The translations under genes were made by a program, and so were the position numbers. A DNA stretch of 64,000 nt from Deltaproteobacteria bacterium UBA5205. Its GTDB lineage: Bacteria > Desulfobacterota > Syntrophorhabdia > Syntrophorhabdales > Syntrophorhabdaceae. Of this stretch, positions 7,652 to 15,540 are shown piece after piece (the stretch's first letter is position 1; each line of letters starts with the position of its first letter). A model generated the notes under the pieces. The model saw only the letters and a list, made by a program, of their open reading frames with translations. It was not told the origin of the DNA and did no database searches. The DNA is taken from assembly GCA_002412715.1 (NCBI GenBank), contig DHVP01000004.1, forward strand, positions 139,006-203,005. The letters are read 5' to 3'.

Positions 7652-8848
7652 CTACCTCGCCCCTATCGTGATGTACACCCCCCCGATGATCGGGTCGCTG
7701 TCATTGCGGTCCATCAGGACGCGGATCATACGCTCCTGGATCTTGACGTGCCTCGGGATCAGTTTGATGCCGCTTGCCGCGTAGATGTCCTCCGCGATGA
7801 CCATTCCGGGTTTCAGCTCTTCCAGTGCGATCTTACACTTGTTCGCTGCAAATTCACGGTCGTTTTCGATGATGTGTTCGGCGAGTGACGACGCGACTAT
7901 GGGGTCGAGGATCCTGTTTGCTGATTGCCTGATCTCACGCAATATGTCATCCCGGGCATGACCGGACCGGCACAGGTCACTTTGAAGGACGATACCGCGC
8001 AGAATGCGGGCTCCGGGAGGTATTTCATTTCCGATAAGACCTTCGGGGGTTCCGGAGCCGTCATAGTTTTCGTACTGATGGTAGATGGCGTCGGCGGACG
8101 TTTTGAATCCCGATATCGTGGATATGATGAGAGAACCGATCACGGGATGATGGTTGTAAATACTGCGGTCATTCATTACCAGGTTGCCCTTGCTCTTGTC
8201 GGCGATCGTGTCGGGCAGGCCGATCTTGCCGATTTCGTGAAGCTGGGCACCGAAGATGATCTTGGAGGTTTCCTCGTCGCTGATTTCCATTTTCTTGCAG
8301 ATGAAACGGGCGGCGTCTTTGGCTGCCCGAGCGCGGTCAGCCGCTCCCGGTACCCGCACGTCAATGATCTTCAGAAGGATCTGGGTAAGCTCCTTGAAGT
8401 TGCGCTCCAGGGTTTGATTGGCCTCGGCGAGCTTCTCTTTTTCATCGACAACTTCATTCTGAAGCTGCTTGATCCTCAAGAATGCCCGTATCTTGCTCGT
8501 CAGGATAACGGGGGGAGTCGCTTTTTCGATGTAGTCGTCGGCTCCGCACTCGAAGGCCTGCACCTTCAGCTTTTCATCCTTCTCTGCGGTCAGAAACAGA
8601 AAGAATGCCGACGCAATCTCAGGAGTGTTACGGACACGGCGACAAAACTCCATGCCATTGAGGACGGGCATGTCGTAGTCGCTGAGGATAAGATCGGGCC
8701 GCATCTCTTTCGCCCGGCGAAAGCCCTCTTCGCCATTTCCGGCCTCGTATATCTCAAAGCCGGGGTAGCGGGCGAAGAATTTCGCAAAAACACTGCGAAA
8801 ATTGGCATCGTCGTCTACGAGAAGGATCCGCACCACAGGGTTTTCCAT
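7652..8848 (-). CDS. Response regulator with degenerate HD-GYP-like output domain
   Basis: This 398-residue protein has an N-terminal receiver (ILLVDDDANF, phospho-acceptor in LILSDYDMP, FLFLTAEKD, then the usual Lys region EKATPP), a short coiled coil at about 125-155, and an HD-type domain. The HD motif reads LHEIGKIGLPD rather than HDxGK. The later signature reads YHQYENYDGSGTPEG, where HD-GYP enzymes have HHExxDGxGYP. The loss of the HD aspartate and of GYP suggests weak or absent c-di-GMP hydrolysis and perhaps a binding or scaffold role. Its start overlaps the motB stop, so it is the third gene of the motor operon. Confidence 0.85.
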   Translation of the reverse strand: MENPVVRILLVDDDANFRSVFAKFFARYPGFEIYEAGNGEEGFRRAKEMRPDLILSDYDMPVLNGMEFCRRVRNTPEIASAFFLFLTAEKDEKLKVQAFECGADDYIEKATPPVILTSKIRAFLRIKQLQNEVVDEKEKLAEANQTLERNFKELTQILLKIIDVRVPGAADRARAAKDAARFICKKMEISDEETSKIIFGAQLHEIGKIGLPDTIADKSKGNLVMNDRSIYNHHPVIGSLIISTISGFKTSADAIYHQYENYDGSGTPEGLIGNEIPPGARILRGIVLQSDLCRSGHARDDILREIRQSANRILDPIVASSLAEHIIENDREFAANKCKIALEELKPGMVIAEDIYAASGIKLIPRHVKIQERMIRVLMDRNDSDPIIGGVYITIGAR

Positions 8849-9699
8849 TATTTCATTCCAACCGAGGGCGTAATAGAAGGGGTTTGCGGAACCACGGATT
8901 CTTTCTTTGGTGCTGCGTCGGGAGCCGGGGGCGTGATGGCATCCGCCGGTTTTGCCTCTGTTGCCGCGACAAGTATGCTTACCCTTCTGTTGCCATAATC
9001 AAGGGGTTTATCGGGATGTTTGAGATTCCGGTCGGCGAAGCCGCGTACCTGGGACACCTGGTCCTTACCAACCCCGTTTTGTTCAAGGATCCTTCTGGCC
9101 ATATTCGCCCTGTCGGAACTGAGTTCCCAGTTGGTGTAGTCGGGATTCACGTAGGGCCGGGCGTCGGTGTAACCTTCGATCATGACCTTATTCTTGAGGC
9201 GGCCCACCTCTAACGCCACGAGTTTGAGGAGCTTTATCGTTTCCGGCTTGAGCCTGGCGCTGCCGACATCAAAAAAAAGACCGTCGGAATTCTCCAGGAG
9301 TTCGATACGAAGACCTTCCTTCGTTACGGTGATCTCTATCTTGTCTTTGAATTTATCGAATTCAGGATTGGCCTTTATTACCCCTTCCAGTTTTTTGGCT
9401 TCGGTCCTCAGTTTCTCTATCTCGGAGGAGACGGCCGTGGTGGGATTGGGCGCGGACCCCAATGAGCCCGGCAGGACGCCGCCGCCCCGGCCGCTGTCGA
9501 AGACGCCCGGGTCCTTGAAATACGCTGAAATTGCCTGTTTGACAGTGCTGCTCTGGCCGACTATCCACAAAACGATAAAGAGGGCCATCATGGCCGTGAC
9601 GAAATCCGCGTAGGCTACCTTCCACGCTCCGCCATGGTGACCGCCATGCCCTCTTTTCTTCTTGACGACGATCCGTACCGGTGTCTGGTGGTCATCCAT
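8848..9699 (-). CDS. motB: Flagellar stator protein MotB
   Basis: This 283-residue stator subunit has a basic N-terminus rich in His/Gly, then one membrane helix with the proton-carrying aspartate in AYADFVTAMMALF (Asp32). A periplasmic linker leads to an OmpA/MotB peptidoglycan-binding domain (VMIEGYTDARPY, LSSDRANMARRIL, VRGFADRN). The C-terminus has a Pro/Ala-rich tail. It lies 2 bases after motA and overlaps the downstream response regulator (TAATG). Confidence 0.95.
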   Translation of the reverse strand: MDDHQTPVRIVVKKKRGHGGHHGGAWKVAYADFVTAMMALFIVLWIVGQSSTVKQAISAYFKDPGVFDSGRGGGVLPGSLGSAPNPTTAVSSEIEKLRTEAKKLEGVIKANPEFDKFKDKIEITVTKEGLRIELLENSDGLFFDVGSARLKPETIKLLKLVALEVGRLKNKVMIEGYTDARPYVNPDYTNWELSSDRANMARRILEQNGVGKDQVSQVRGFADRNLKHPDKPLDYGNRRVSILVAATEAKPADAITPPAPDAAPKKESVVPQTPSITPSVGMK

Positions 9700-9701
9700 C
9701 G

Positions 9702-10556
9702 TTACTTGACCCCCTTCACAAAGGACTCCATCTCCTGAAAGGTCGGACGGTAATCATTGGGTATCGATCTTCGTGCGAATTCCACGGAGACTATCGGGTT
9801 GAACCCTTTGGCAAGAGAGATGATTCCCGACTTGATTGCATCGTATACCTTCGACTCTTCTTCGGCGGCGAGGTCCAGATTGGTGGCGAGAGGCTGGATA
9901 AAGCCATATGACAGAAAAATACCGAGAAAGGTGCCGACGAGGGCCACCGCCACTTTGTGGCCGATCTCTTCCGGGGGGCCGTTGATCGCCTGCATGGTGA
10001 TAACGATGCCCAGAACGGCGGCAACGATTCCGAGGCCCGGCATGGAATCGCCGATCTTTTGAAGGATCATGCCCGGCTGTGCCCCTTCCTGGTGGTGCGT
10101 TTCTATATCGAGGTCCATAAGGCTTTCGATGTCATGGGGGGCGATGCCTCCGAGGACGATCAGCCTGAAGGTGTCTGTCATGAAAGAAATGATGTGATGC
10201 TCTCGTGTAACATTGGGATACTTGGTGAAGATCTTACTCTGGTCGGGATGTTCGATGTGGGATTCAAGCGCGATAAGTCCGTCCTTACGCGTCACCTGGA
10301 AAATCTCATACATGAGCCTCAGGAGGTCAAGATAAAGCTGGCGATTGACGCTGCCGCCTTTGAGCGAGGCTAGTGCCTTGGCGACGATCTTCATAAGAAG
10401 TTTCTTCGGGGCCGAGATGACCATCGCCCCAAGGGCTGCCCCGCCTATAATGAGGAATTCTACCGGCTGGACGATCAATTTCAGGGGACCGCCTTCCAGG
10501 ACGAAGCCCCCAAAGACTGCACCCAGTACGACGATTGCACCAATTATTACGAACAT
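9702..10556 (-). CDS. motA: Flagellar stator protein MotA
   Basis: This 284-residue protein has four membrane segments: near residues 1-20 and 30-50, and the pair GLGIVAAVLGIVITMQAI and ALVGTFLGIFLSYGF. The large cytoplasmic loop carries the charged residues that meet FliG. It conducts ions with MotB to drive the flagellum. The start at 10556 (MFVIIGAI) begins directly with the first helix; an upstream in-frame start at 10622 would add a soluble tail atypical of the family. An AAAGGA lies upstream, and a sigma28-type promoter is present at 10668-10694. Confidence 0.95.
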   Translation of the reverse strand: MFVIIGAIVVLGAVFGGFVLEGGPLKLIVQPVEFLIIGGAALGAMVISAPKKLLMKIVAKALASLKGGSVNRQLYLDLLRLMYEIFQVTRKDGLIALESHIEHPDQSKIFTKYPNVTREHHIISFMTDTFRLIVLGGIAPHDIESLMDLDIETHHQEGAQPGMILQKIGDSMPGLGIVAAVLGIVITMQAINGPPEEIGHKVAVALVGTFLGIFLSYGFIQPLATNLDLAAEEESKVYDAIKSGIISLAKGFNPIVSVEFARRSIPNDYRPTFQEMESFVKGVK

Positions 10557-10667
10557 TATAGATCCCGCATCCTTTAAGAGTCCCGGTCCCTGATGAGGCC
10601 AGCCGGACCGGTAACCCGTCAATACAGGGACAGTAGCAGTATCCCCTACCGTAACTTCGTAGAATGT

Positions 10668-10694
10668 TTATCGGACAATAGGAAAGAAAGATTA
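10668..10694 (-). promoter_or_regulatory. Sigma28 (FliA)-type promoter of motA-motB
   Basis: On the minus strand TAATCTTT (10687-10694), an 11-base spacer and TCCGATAA (10668-10675) match the enterobacterial FliA consensus TAAAGTTT-N11-GCCGATAA at 6/8 and 7/8 positions. Transcription would start near 10661, giving a leader of about 105 bases before motA. The rest of the gap 10557-10801 has no feature I recognise. Confidence 0.7.
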
Positions 10695-10801
10695 AGGCGG
10701 GAAATGACAAAAATACCGGCGTTTTCTAATAAATCCTACAGGCCAAACAGGTCATGCAAAAGATGTCTCCGAAAGCTGAAACCGAAACGTGAAACCGTCT
10801 T

Positions 10802-12079
10802 CTAAAGTTCATCATGGACGATCTTTCCGTCCACCATTGTGAAGAGGTTCTTGCCTTTTACGGTCATGGCGTGAAAGGGGGTGTTCTTTCCTTTTGATAT
10901 GAAGGCATTCCTGTTTATGGTCCATTCGCGATCGGGGTCAAAGACGATGAGGTCGGCGGGGGCGCCTTCGGCCAGTGTTCCCGACGTGATGCCGAGAAGT
11001 TTTGCGGGATTGGCAGTCATCTTCGCCAGGAGTCCCTTCATATCGAGAACACCCTCGTGGACAAGGCTCAGTGCGAGTGCAAAAGCCGTCTCAAATCCGG
11101 AAATACCGCTGCTTGCAATGTCGAATTCCACGTCTTTCGAGGTGAATTCGTGCGGGGCGTGGTCCGTTGCGATTATGTCTATCGTCCCCCTGCGGAGCCC
11201 TTCCTTGATGGCTTCCAGGTCCTTCTGAGATCTCAGCGGGGGATTAACCTTTGCATTGGTATCGTATGTCAGAGTGGCTTCGTCGGTGAGCGTGAAATAG
11301 TGAGGGCAGGTATCGCAGGTTACCTTTCTGAATACCTTCCTTGCGCGCTCGATGATCTCGACGCTGCCGGCGGTCGATATGTGGGTAAGGTGAATGGGTG
11401 CGTCGACGTATCGGGCTATGGCAATATCCCGCCCGACAATGATCTCCTCGGCGATGGCGGGAACTCCCTCGAGCCCGGAGAACAGGGAAGCCAGGCCTTC
11501 ATGCACGTACCCTCCGGACAGGGTATCATCCTCGCAGTGTGAGATGGCGGGCAGTTTGAAGGTCTTTGCATATTCGAGGGCTTTGCGCAGGAGGCCGGCT
11601 CTTCGCACTGATTTGCCGTCGTCGGAAATCGCCACGATCCCGGCTTCGAACATCTCCCCGATCTCCGAAAGCTCTTCTCCCTTGAGGCCCTTCGTAATGG
11701 CGCCGCAGGGAAGAACCTTGCATACGCCTTCCGCGTGAGCTCTGTCGATGATGAATTCGGTGACGCTCCGTGAGTCGTTGACGGGGTCTGTGTTCGCCAT
11801 GCAGACAATGGTGGTGAAACCTCCGCGGGCAGCCGCCATGGTTCCCGTTTTTATCGTTTCCTTGTACTCAAAACCGGGCTCCCGCAGATGACAATGCACG
11901 TCGATGAGACCGGGCGCTACAATGAGCCCCGATGCATCCACGATTTTTGTCCTGCTGTCGACTTTGCCGATGTTCTTTGAGATCCCTTCAATGACAGGGC
12001 CGTCAGCCAGAACATCGTACCTGCCGTCAATGGCGTTCTTGGGATCGATAAGGCGGCCTCCCTTGATCAGGACCTTCAC
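10802..12079 (-). CDS. pyrC: Dihydroorotase
   Basis: This 425-residue class I-type dihydroorotase catalyses the third step of pyrimidine synthesis. Metal and substrate motifs are visible: DVHCHLREPGFEYKE (about 60-74), the His in HCEDDTL, HLTHIST, and ATDHAPHE near 304-311. It overlaps pyrB by 4 bases, consistent with the physical association of the two enzymes in bacteria with this dihydroorotase class. It is the last gene of the pyr operon. Confidence 0.95.
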   Translation of the reverse strand: MKVLIKGGRLIDPKNAIDGRYDVLADGPVIEGISKNIGKVDSRTKIVDASGLIVAPGLIDVHCHLREPGFEYKETIKTGTMAAARGGFTTIVCMANTDPVNDSRSVTEFIIDRAHAEGVCKVLPCGAITKGLKGEELSEIGEMFEAGIVAISDDGKSVRRAGLLRKALEYAKTFKLPAISHCEDDTLSGGYVHEGLASLFSGLEGVPAIAEEIIVGRDIAIARYVDAPIHLTHISTAGSVEIIERARKVFRKVTCDTCPHYFTLTDEATLTYDTNAKVNPPLRSQKDLEAIKEGLRRGTIDIIATDHAPHEFTSKDVEFDIASSGISGFETAFALALSLVHEGVLDMKGLLAKMTANPAKLLGITSGTLAEGAPADLIVFDPDREWTINRNAFISKGKNTPFHAMTVKGKNLFTMVDGKIVHDEL

Positions 12080-12999
12080 GCCTCACCTCCGACAAGGAGA
12101 TAGAGCACCGCCATACGGACCGCGACCCCGTTTTCCACCTGGTCGAGGATCACCGATGAGGGACCGTCGGCGACGTCATCGGCGATTTCAATCCCCCGGT
12201 TCATCGGGCCGGGATGCATGACTATTACGTCATCCGCGGCCATATCGATATGGTTCTTCGTAAGGCCGTAGAGTGTGGCATATTCTTTTGTCGAGGGGAT
12301 GTAGCTTGTGCCTCCCCGCTCTTTCTGAATTCTAAGCATCATGATCACGTCGGCCTTCTTTACCGCTTTCTTAAGGTCATATTCCACCTTGACCCCCAGC
12401 GTCTCGATATGGGGGGGTATCATGGTCGGAGGCCCGCAGCAGATTACCTCGTTGCCGAAGTTCTTTAATGAGAATATGTTGGATCGGGCTACCCTGCTGT
12501 GCGCAATGTCTCCGACGATGGCCACCTTGAGCCCCTCGACGCGGCCTTTCTTGTCGCGCATGGTGAAAAGGTCGAGGAGAGCCTGCGTCGGGTGTTCGTG
12601 GGAGCCGTCACCTCCGTTGATGATGGATGAATCGAGTATTCCGGCAAGCATGTGGGGCGCCCCGGGCATACCGTGGCGGATGACAATGGCGTCGGGCCGC
12701 ATGGACTCAAGGTTCCTCGCGGTGTCCTTGAGGCTTTCCCCCTTCGTTGAGCTGCTTGTGCTCGACGATATGTTGATGGTGTCGGCGCTGAGACGTTTTG
12801 CGGCAATCTCGAAGGATGTCCGCGTCCGTGTACTCGGTTCGTAAAAGAGCGTGATGACCGTTTTGCCCCGAAGAGTGGGGACTTTCTTGATTTCCCTTTT
12901 CGAGATGTCCTTGAAGGATTCGGCCGTGTCGAGAATAAAAACTATCTCCTCTTTCGAGAGGTCGCGGATGCCGAGGAGATCTTTTCTTTTCCAGTTCAT
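12076..12999 (-). CDS. pyrB: Aspartate carbamoyltransferase catalytic subunit
   Basis: This 307-residue enzyme condenses carbamoyl phosphate with aspartate. The carbamoyl-phosphate loop FYEPSTRTRTSFE lies at about 52-64, the SSTSSSTKGES loop supplies the neighbouring-subunit Ser/Lys, and HEHPTQALLDL lies at about 134-144; the late MHPGPMNRG is also present. No pyrI regulatory subunit is next to it. It overlaps pyrR (upstream) and pyrC (downstream) by 4 bases each. Confidence 0.96.
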   Translation of the reverse strand: MNWKRKDLLGIRDLSKEEIVFILDTAESFKDISKREIKKVPTLRGKTVITLFYEPSTRTRTSFEIAAKRLSADTINISSSTSSSTKGESLKDTARNLESMRPDAIVIRHGMPGAPHMLAGILDSSIINGGDGSHEHPTQALLDLFTMRDKKGRVEGLKVAIVGDIAHSRVARSNIFSLKNFGNEVICCGPPTMIPPHIETLGVKVEYDLKKAVKKADVIMMLRIQKERGGTSYIPSTKEYATLYGLTKNHIDMAADDVIVMHPGPMNRGIEIADDVADGPSSVILDQVENGVAVRMAVLYLLVGGEA

Positions 13000-13529
13000 C
13001 GTGTCTTTACGATCACCACTTCGTCCTTGCCGTCTATCTCGCTCAGTCGTACGAGGATTTCTTCATCATCGTTTACCGGGCATTCTATGCCCGCATAGTC
13101 CGGGTGTATCGGCAGTTCACGGTCACCCCGGTCAACGAGGACGGCAAGCTGTATCTTCCTGGGTCTTCCGAGGTCCATGATGGCGTCGATGGCTGCCCTG
13201 GTGGTCCGGCCCGTGTGCAGGACATCATCGACGAGGACGACGGTCATATTATTTACATCAAAGGATATGTCGGTTTTCTTTACTTCAGGCCATCTGAGTT
13301 TCGAGATGTCGTCCCGATACATGGTGATGTCAAGAACACCGAAAGGCAACCCGATCCCCTCCACGTCCTTCACCTTGTCCTGTATGCGGTTGGCGAGATA
13401 GACTCCCCTCGTCCTTATCCCGATCAGGCACATCTGGGTGCATCCCGCGTTTTTTTCCAGGATCTCGTAAGTGATCCGGGTTATTGTACGCTGAATGGCT
13501 TTCTTGTCGAGAACGACTCTCTTTTTCAT
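12996..13529 (-). CDS. pyrR: PyrR bifunctional regulator / uracil phosphoribosyltransferase-like
   Basis: This 177-residue phosphoribosyltransferase-fold protein has the PRPP-binding loop VVLVDDVLHTGRTTRAA at about 93-109 and the N-terminal KKAIQRTITRITYEIL region typical of PyrR. In Bacillus PyrR binds pyr mRNA when UMP is abundant and causes attenuation; I see no matching antiterminator/terminator pair around this operon, so its RNA target here is unknown. It starts directly after the stop of a small ferredoxin gene and overlaps pyrB. Confidence 0.93.
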   Translation of the reverse strand: MKKRVVLDKKAIQRTITRITYEILEKNAGCTQMCLIGIRTRGVYLANRIQDKVKDVEGIGLPFGVLDITMYRDDISKLRWPEVKKTDISFDVNNMTVVLVDDVLHTGRTTRAAIDAIMDLGRPRKIQLAVLVDRGDRELPIHPDYAGIECPVNDDEEILVRLSEIDGKDEVVIVKTR

Positions 13530-13709
13530 TTAATCGTCAAAGTAAATGGCGTTCTGTTCACATTCTTCCATGCAGGCCCCGCATTCGATACAGTCTTCAG
13601 GCGTCCGTACCACTGTGACGCCGTCTTCATCAGCGAATACCTCGTAGGGACATGTCGATATACATTCCCCGCAATCTATACATGATACCCGGGAGATATA
13701 AGGTCGCAC
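13530..13709 (-). CDS. Small 2[4Fe-4S] ferredoxin (GTG start)
   Basis: This unusually short, 59-residue gene encodes two complete cluster motifs, CIDCGECISTCPYEVF (Cys 10, 13, 16, 20) and CIECGACMEECEQNAI (Cys 40, 43, 46, 50). An in-frame TAG a few codons upstream leaves GTG 13709 as the only standard start. There is no clear Shine-Dalgarno sequence, but a sigma70-type promoter ends about 11 bases before the GTG. Its TAA is immediately followed by the pyrR ATG, so it is the first gene of the pyr operon. It could serve dihydroorotate dehydrogenase electron transfer, but no such enzyme is encoded here. Confidence 0.88.
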   Translation of the reverse strand: MRPYISRVSCIDCGECISTCPYEVFADEDGVTVVRTPEDCIECGACMEECEQNAIYFDD

Positions 13710-13720
13710 TCTATGGTACT

Positions 13721-13749
13721 ACTATAGAAAGTTTTGCTGAAAAAAGCAA
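13721..13749 (-). promoter_or_regulatory. Sigma70-type promoter of the ferredoxin-pyrRBC operon
   Basis: On the minus strand TTGCTT (13744-13749), a 17-base spacer and TATAGT (13721-13726) precede the GTG start of the ferredoxin gene. The predicted start of transcription lies about 5 bases before the GTG, so the leader is almost absent. Confidence 0.5.
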
Positions 13750-13760
13750 GGAATAGACAG

Positions 13761-13814
13761 GACGGGTAAGAGGTAACAGGTAAGAGGTGATGGGCGATGG
13801 GCAACAGGTAACGG
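13761..13814. repeat. Heptamer-type array, G-rich orientation (unpaired)
   Basis: The sequence starts GACGGGTAAGAGGTAACAGG and continues as degenerate 7-base units GGTAAGA, GGTGATG, GGCGATG, GGTAACG. It is one of seven array sites in the window. It lies between the pyr operon promoter and the last bactofilin gene; no C-rich partner is present in this gap. Confidence 0.7.
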
Positions 13815-13823
13815 CAAGGTATC

Positions 13824-13865
13824 GCTGAAAGCCGGGGAGGGTGGGGCCTCCGGCCGGCTTTCAGC
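13824..13865 (-). terminator. Strong hairpin downstream of bactofilin operon
   Basis: Perfect 12-base arms GCTGAAAGCCGG (13824-13835) and CCGGCTTTCAGC (13854-13865) enclose a further GGAGG/CCTCC pair. It lies 24 bases past the bactofilin stop on the minus strand. There is no T tract on that side, so intrinsic termination is only a possibility; it could instead protect the 3' end of the transcript. Confidence 0.5.
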
Positions 13866-13888
13866 TAAAAGAGAGTTTTTTTCTGAAG

Positions 13889-14377
13889 TTACTGTTCGGA
13901 CGATTCGTACTCGTCTTCGCTGGTGTATGATTCTTCCTGTTCTTCCACGGCGGCCTCCGGCTCCGGCTGAGTGCTGTAGTCCGTGGTTTCTGCCGGGCTT
14001 ACTGAAGCGGCGGAGGATGAATTTCTCTCCATCACGCACGAACCATTGAATACGGCCCCGTTTTCGATCATGATGAAGGGCGAATTCAGATCGCCGATAT
14101 GCGTCGCCGTGTTTTTGAGAACGATCTGTTCGCTGGCTGTGACGTTGCCCGTCAACGATCCGTGGGAAATGAGCGTTTTTGTGTTGATGCTTGCCGTCAC
14201 CCTGGCCGTTGATCCAATGACAAGGAGCCCTTCGGAGAAGATCTCCCCCTCGAAGACCCCTTTCAACATGACTGAACTTTTGAATCTGATGGTTCCTTTT
14301 ATCTCCAGATCTTCCGCAACTACGGTTGTGATCTGACCTTCCTGTATCTCCCTGATCTCGGGAATCTCTACTGACAT
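13889..14377 (-). CDS. Bactofilin, third of three
   Basis: This 162-residue polymer-forming cytoskeletal protein has a beta-helix core at about 15-115 built from repeats such as LEIKGTIRFKSSVMLKGVFEGEI and GLLVIGSTARVTASI. An acidic, Ser/Glu-rich C-terminal tail follows. The core is nearly collinear with the neighbouring upstream bactofilin (14407-14781), indicating tandem duplication. ATG 14377 is chosen because AAGGGGG precedes it; an in-frame start at 14443 would overlap the upstream gene. Bactofilins form nucleotide-free filaments that position cell-wall enzymes; the peptidase gene upstream supports that role here. Confidence 0.9.
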   Translation of the reverse strand: MSVEIPEIREIQEGQITTVVAEDLEIKGTIRFKSSVMLKGVFEGEIFSEGLLVIGSTARVTASINTKTLISHGSLTGNVTASEQIVLKNTATHIGDLNSPFIMIENGAVFNGSCVMERNSSSAASVSPAETTDYSTQPEPEAAVEEQEESYTSEDEYESSEQ

Positions 14378-14406
14378 GCCGAACCCCCTTCTAAATGAGT
14401 TTGCAA

Positions 14407-14781
14407 CTATCTGACTGTTATATCCTTCGCTCTCATCGCGCATGAGCCGTTGAATACGGAGCCGTTCTCGATGATGATATTGGGCGTGGAAATGTCACCA
14501 TTATGGATGGACGTGCTTTTCAGGGTTACCTGCTCGTTGGCTATGACGTTGCCCGTGATCTCACCGTGGGAGACGAGGGTCTGTGTCGTGATGCTCGCCA
14601 TAACGCGTGCGGTAGGCCCGACGACAAGGAGCCCCTCCGAGTATATCTCACCTTCGAATACGCCTTTCAGCATCACTGATGTTTTGAAGCGTATTGTTCC
14701 CTTGATCTCAAGATCGTCGGCAACGATGGTAGTGATGTCTTTTTCATCAAAATCGGTTGCTGCTTTCTTTTCACCTATCAT
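14407..14781 (-). CDS. Bactofilin, second of three
   Basis: This 124-residue bactofilin is almost only the beta-helix core, ending shortly after FNGSCAM. It shares long identical stretches with the next gene (LEIKGTIRFK, VMLKGVFEGEI, ARV-AS). A good GAGGAGAG site precedes ATG 14781. It lies 300 bases after the first bactofilin, with a repeat-filled gap and its own candidate promoter between them. It probably co-polymerises with its paralogue, which is inference. Confidence 0.9.
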   Translation of the reverse strand: MIGEKKAATDFDEKDITTIVADDLEIKGTIRFKTSVMLKGVFEGEIYSEGLLVVGPTARVMASITTQTLVSHGEITGNVIANEQVTLKSTSIHNGDISTPNIIIENGSVFNGSCAMRAKDITVR

Positions 14782-14842
14782 GGTAAACTCTCCTCTATTT
14801 TTTAGTTATGAAAGACTGATGCCTGTCGTATCGCATGCCGAT

Positions 14843-14870
14843 ATTGTATGCAAGAACCTTACCACAACAA
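14843..14870 (-). promoter_or_regulatory. Candidate sigma70 promoter of the bactofilin pair
   Basis: On the minus strand TTGTTG (14865-14870), 16 bases and TACAAT (14843-14848) lie 62 bases upstream of the second bactofilin start. The -35 is a weak match. It would let the two paralogues be expressed apart from the peptidase gene. Confidence 0.35.
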
Positions 14871-14943
14871 GACATCGTATGAATTTTTAATTTATAACAT
14901 AAGCGTATATCCGTTACAATGCGGAAAAGAAAGAAAATAGGTG

Positions 14944-15053
14944 CGGGGTAAGGGGTAATGGAAAAAGACGAAAGAAAGAAAATAGGTAATAGGTAATGGG
15001 TAATAGAAAATACAAAGGTGACCTATTACCTATGACCTATGACCCATCACCTC
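14944..15053. repeat. Heptamer-type arrays in an inverted pair
   Basis: G-rich units (14944-14960 and 14982-15005, e.g. TAGGTAATAGGTAATGGG) face C-rich units (15018-15053, e.g. ACCTATTACCTATGACC) across a short A-rich loop, so transcripts could fold into a long imperfect hairpin. With the promoter at 14843-14870 it occupies the 301-base gap 14782-15082. Confidence 0.75.
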
Positions 15054-15082
15054 TCTCTTGTCGGTTTTTCTGACAGGGGGCG

Positions 15083-15538
15083 TCAGAAAATGAAGATCCG
15101 TTTCAGCTTCTTTTTTTCCTCAACGGGTTCAGCGGTTTCCTCGGAGGGTTCAGCTGTTTCGAGGTTTTCTTCTTCGGGCTTCTCGACCTTGCGGGGTCTT
15201 TCCATGAAGGAGGTACCGGAGAAAAAAGCGCCTTCGGTAACTATGAGTTTTGCGGTGCGGATGTTGCCTTCCACTGCCCCGTCGGGGTTGATCTCAACAA
15301 GCTCTTCGGCAGTGAGGTCACCTTCCACGGTTCCATCCACCACGATTTCCCGGGCGGACATGTCGCCCTTGACCGATCCGGTTTTGCCGAGGATCAGGTA
15401 GTCTGCCTGGATGCTTCCTTCAAGGGAACCGTCAAGCCTTACGACGCCCTTTGATATGATCTCCCCCCTGATGAGGGAATCCTGACCTATGAGTGTTTCC
15501 AGGGATCCTTGTCCTTGCTGCTGTCTTTTGCTTGCCAT
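15083..15538 (-). CDS. Bactofilin, first of three (divergent paralogue)
   Basis: This 151-residue protein has a bactofilin core at about 12-105 (LIGQDSLIRGEIISKGVVRLDGSLEGSI, IVVDGTVEGDL) and a long Glu/Pro-rich tail ending in a basic, aromatic KKKLKRIFIF. The tail could be a membrane or partner-binding end. It is less similar to the other two bactofilins. ATG 15538 lies just after the M23 peptidase stop with AAGGA upstream; an in-frame start at 15592 lies inside the peptidase gene and is rejected. Coupling to the peptidase gene suggests that the filament recruits it. Confidence 0.9.
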   Translation of the reverse strand: MASKRQQQGQGSLETLIGQDSLIRGEIISKGVVRLDGSLEGSIQADYLILGKTGSVKGDMSAREIVVDGTVEGDLTAEELVEINPDGAVEGNIRTAKLIVTEGAFFSGTSFMERPRKVEKPEEENLETAEPSEETAEPVEEKKKLKRIFIF

Positions 15539-15540
15539 GT

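Noticed and set aside
10593..10805. Basic 70-codon frame upstream of motA on the plus strand
   Set aside because: It overlaps the motA promoter, has no ribosome-binding site and its composition is unlike neighbouring genes.
13530..13760. PyrR-type attenuator before pyrRBC
   Set aside because: I found no antiterminator/terminator pair or conserved PyrR-binding loop; the first gene starts almost at the promoter.
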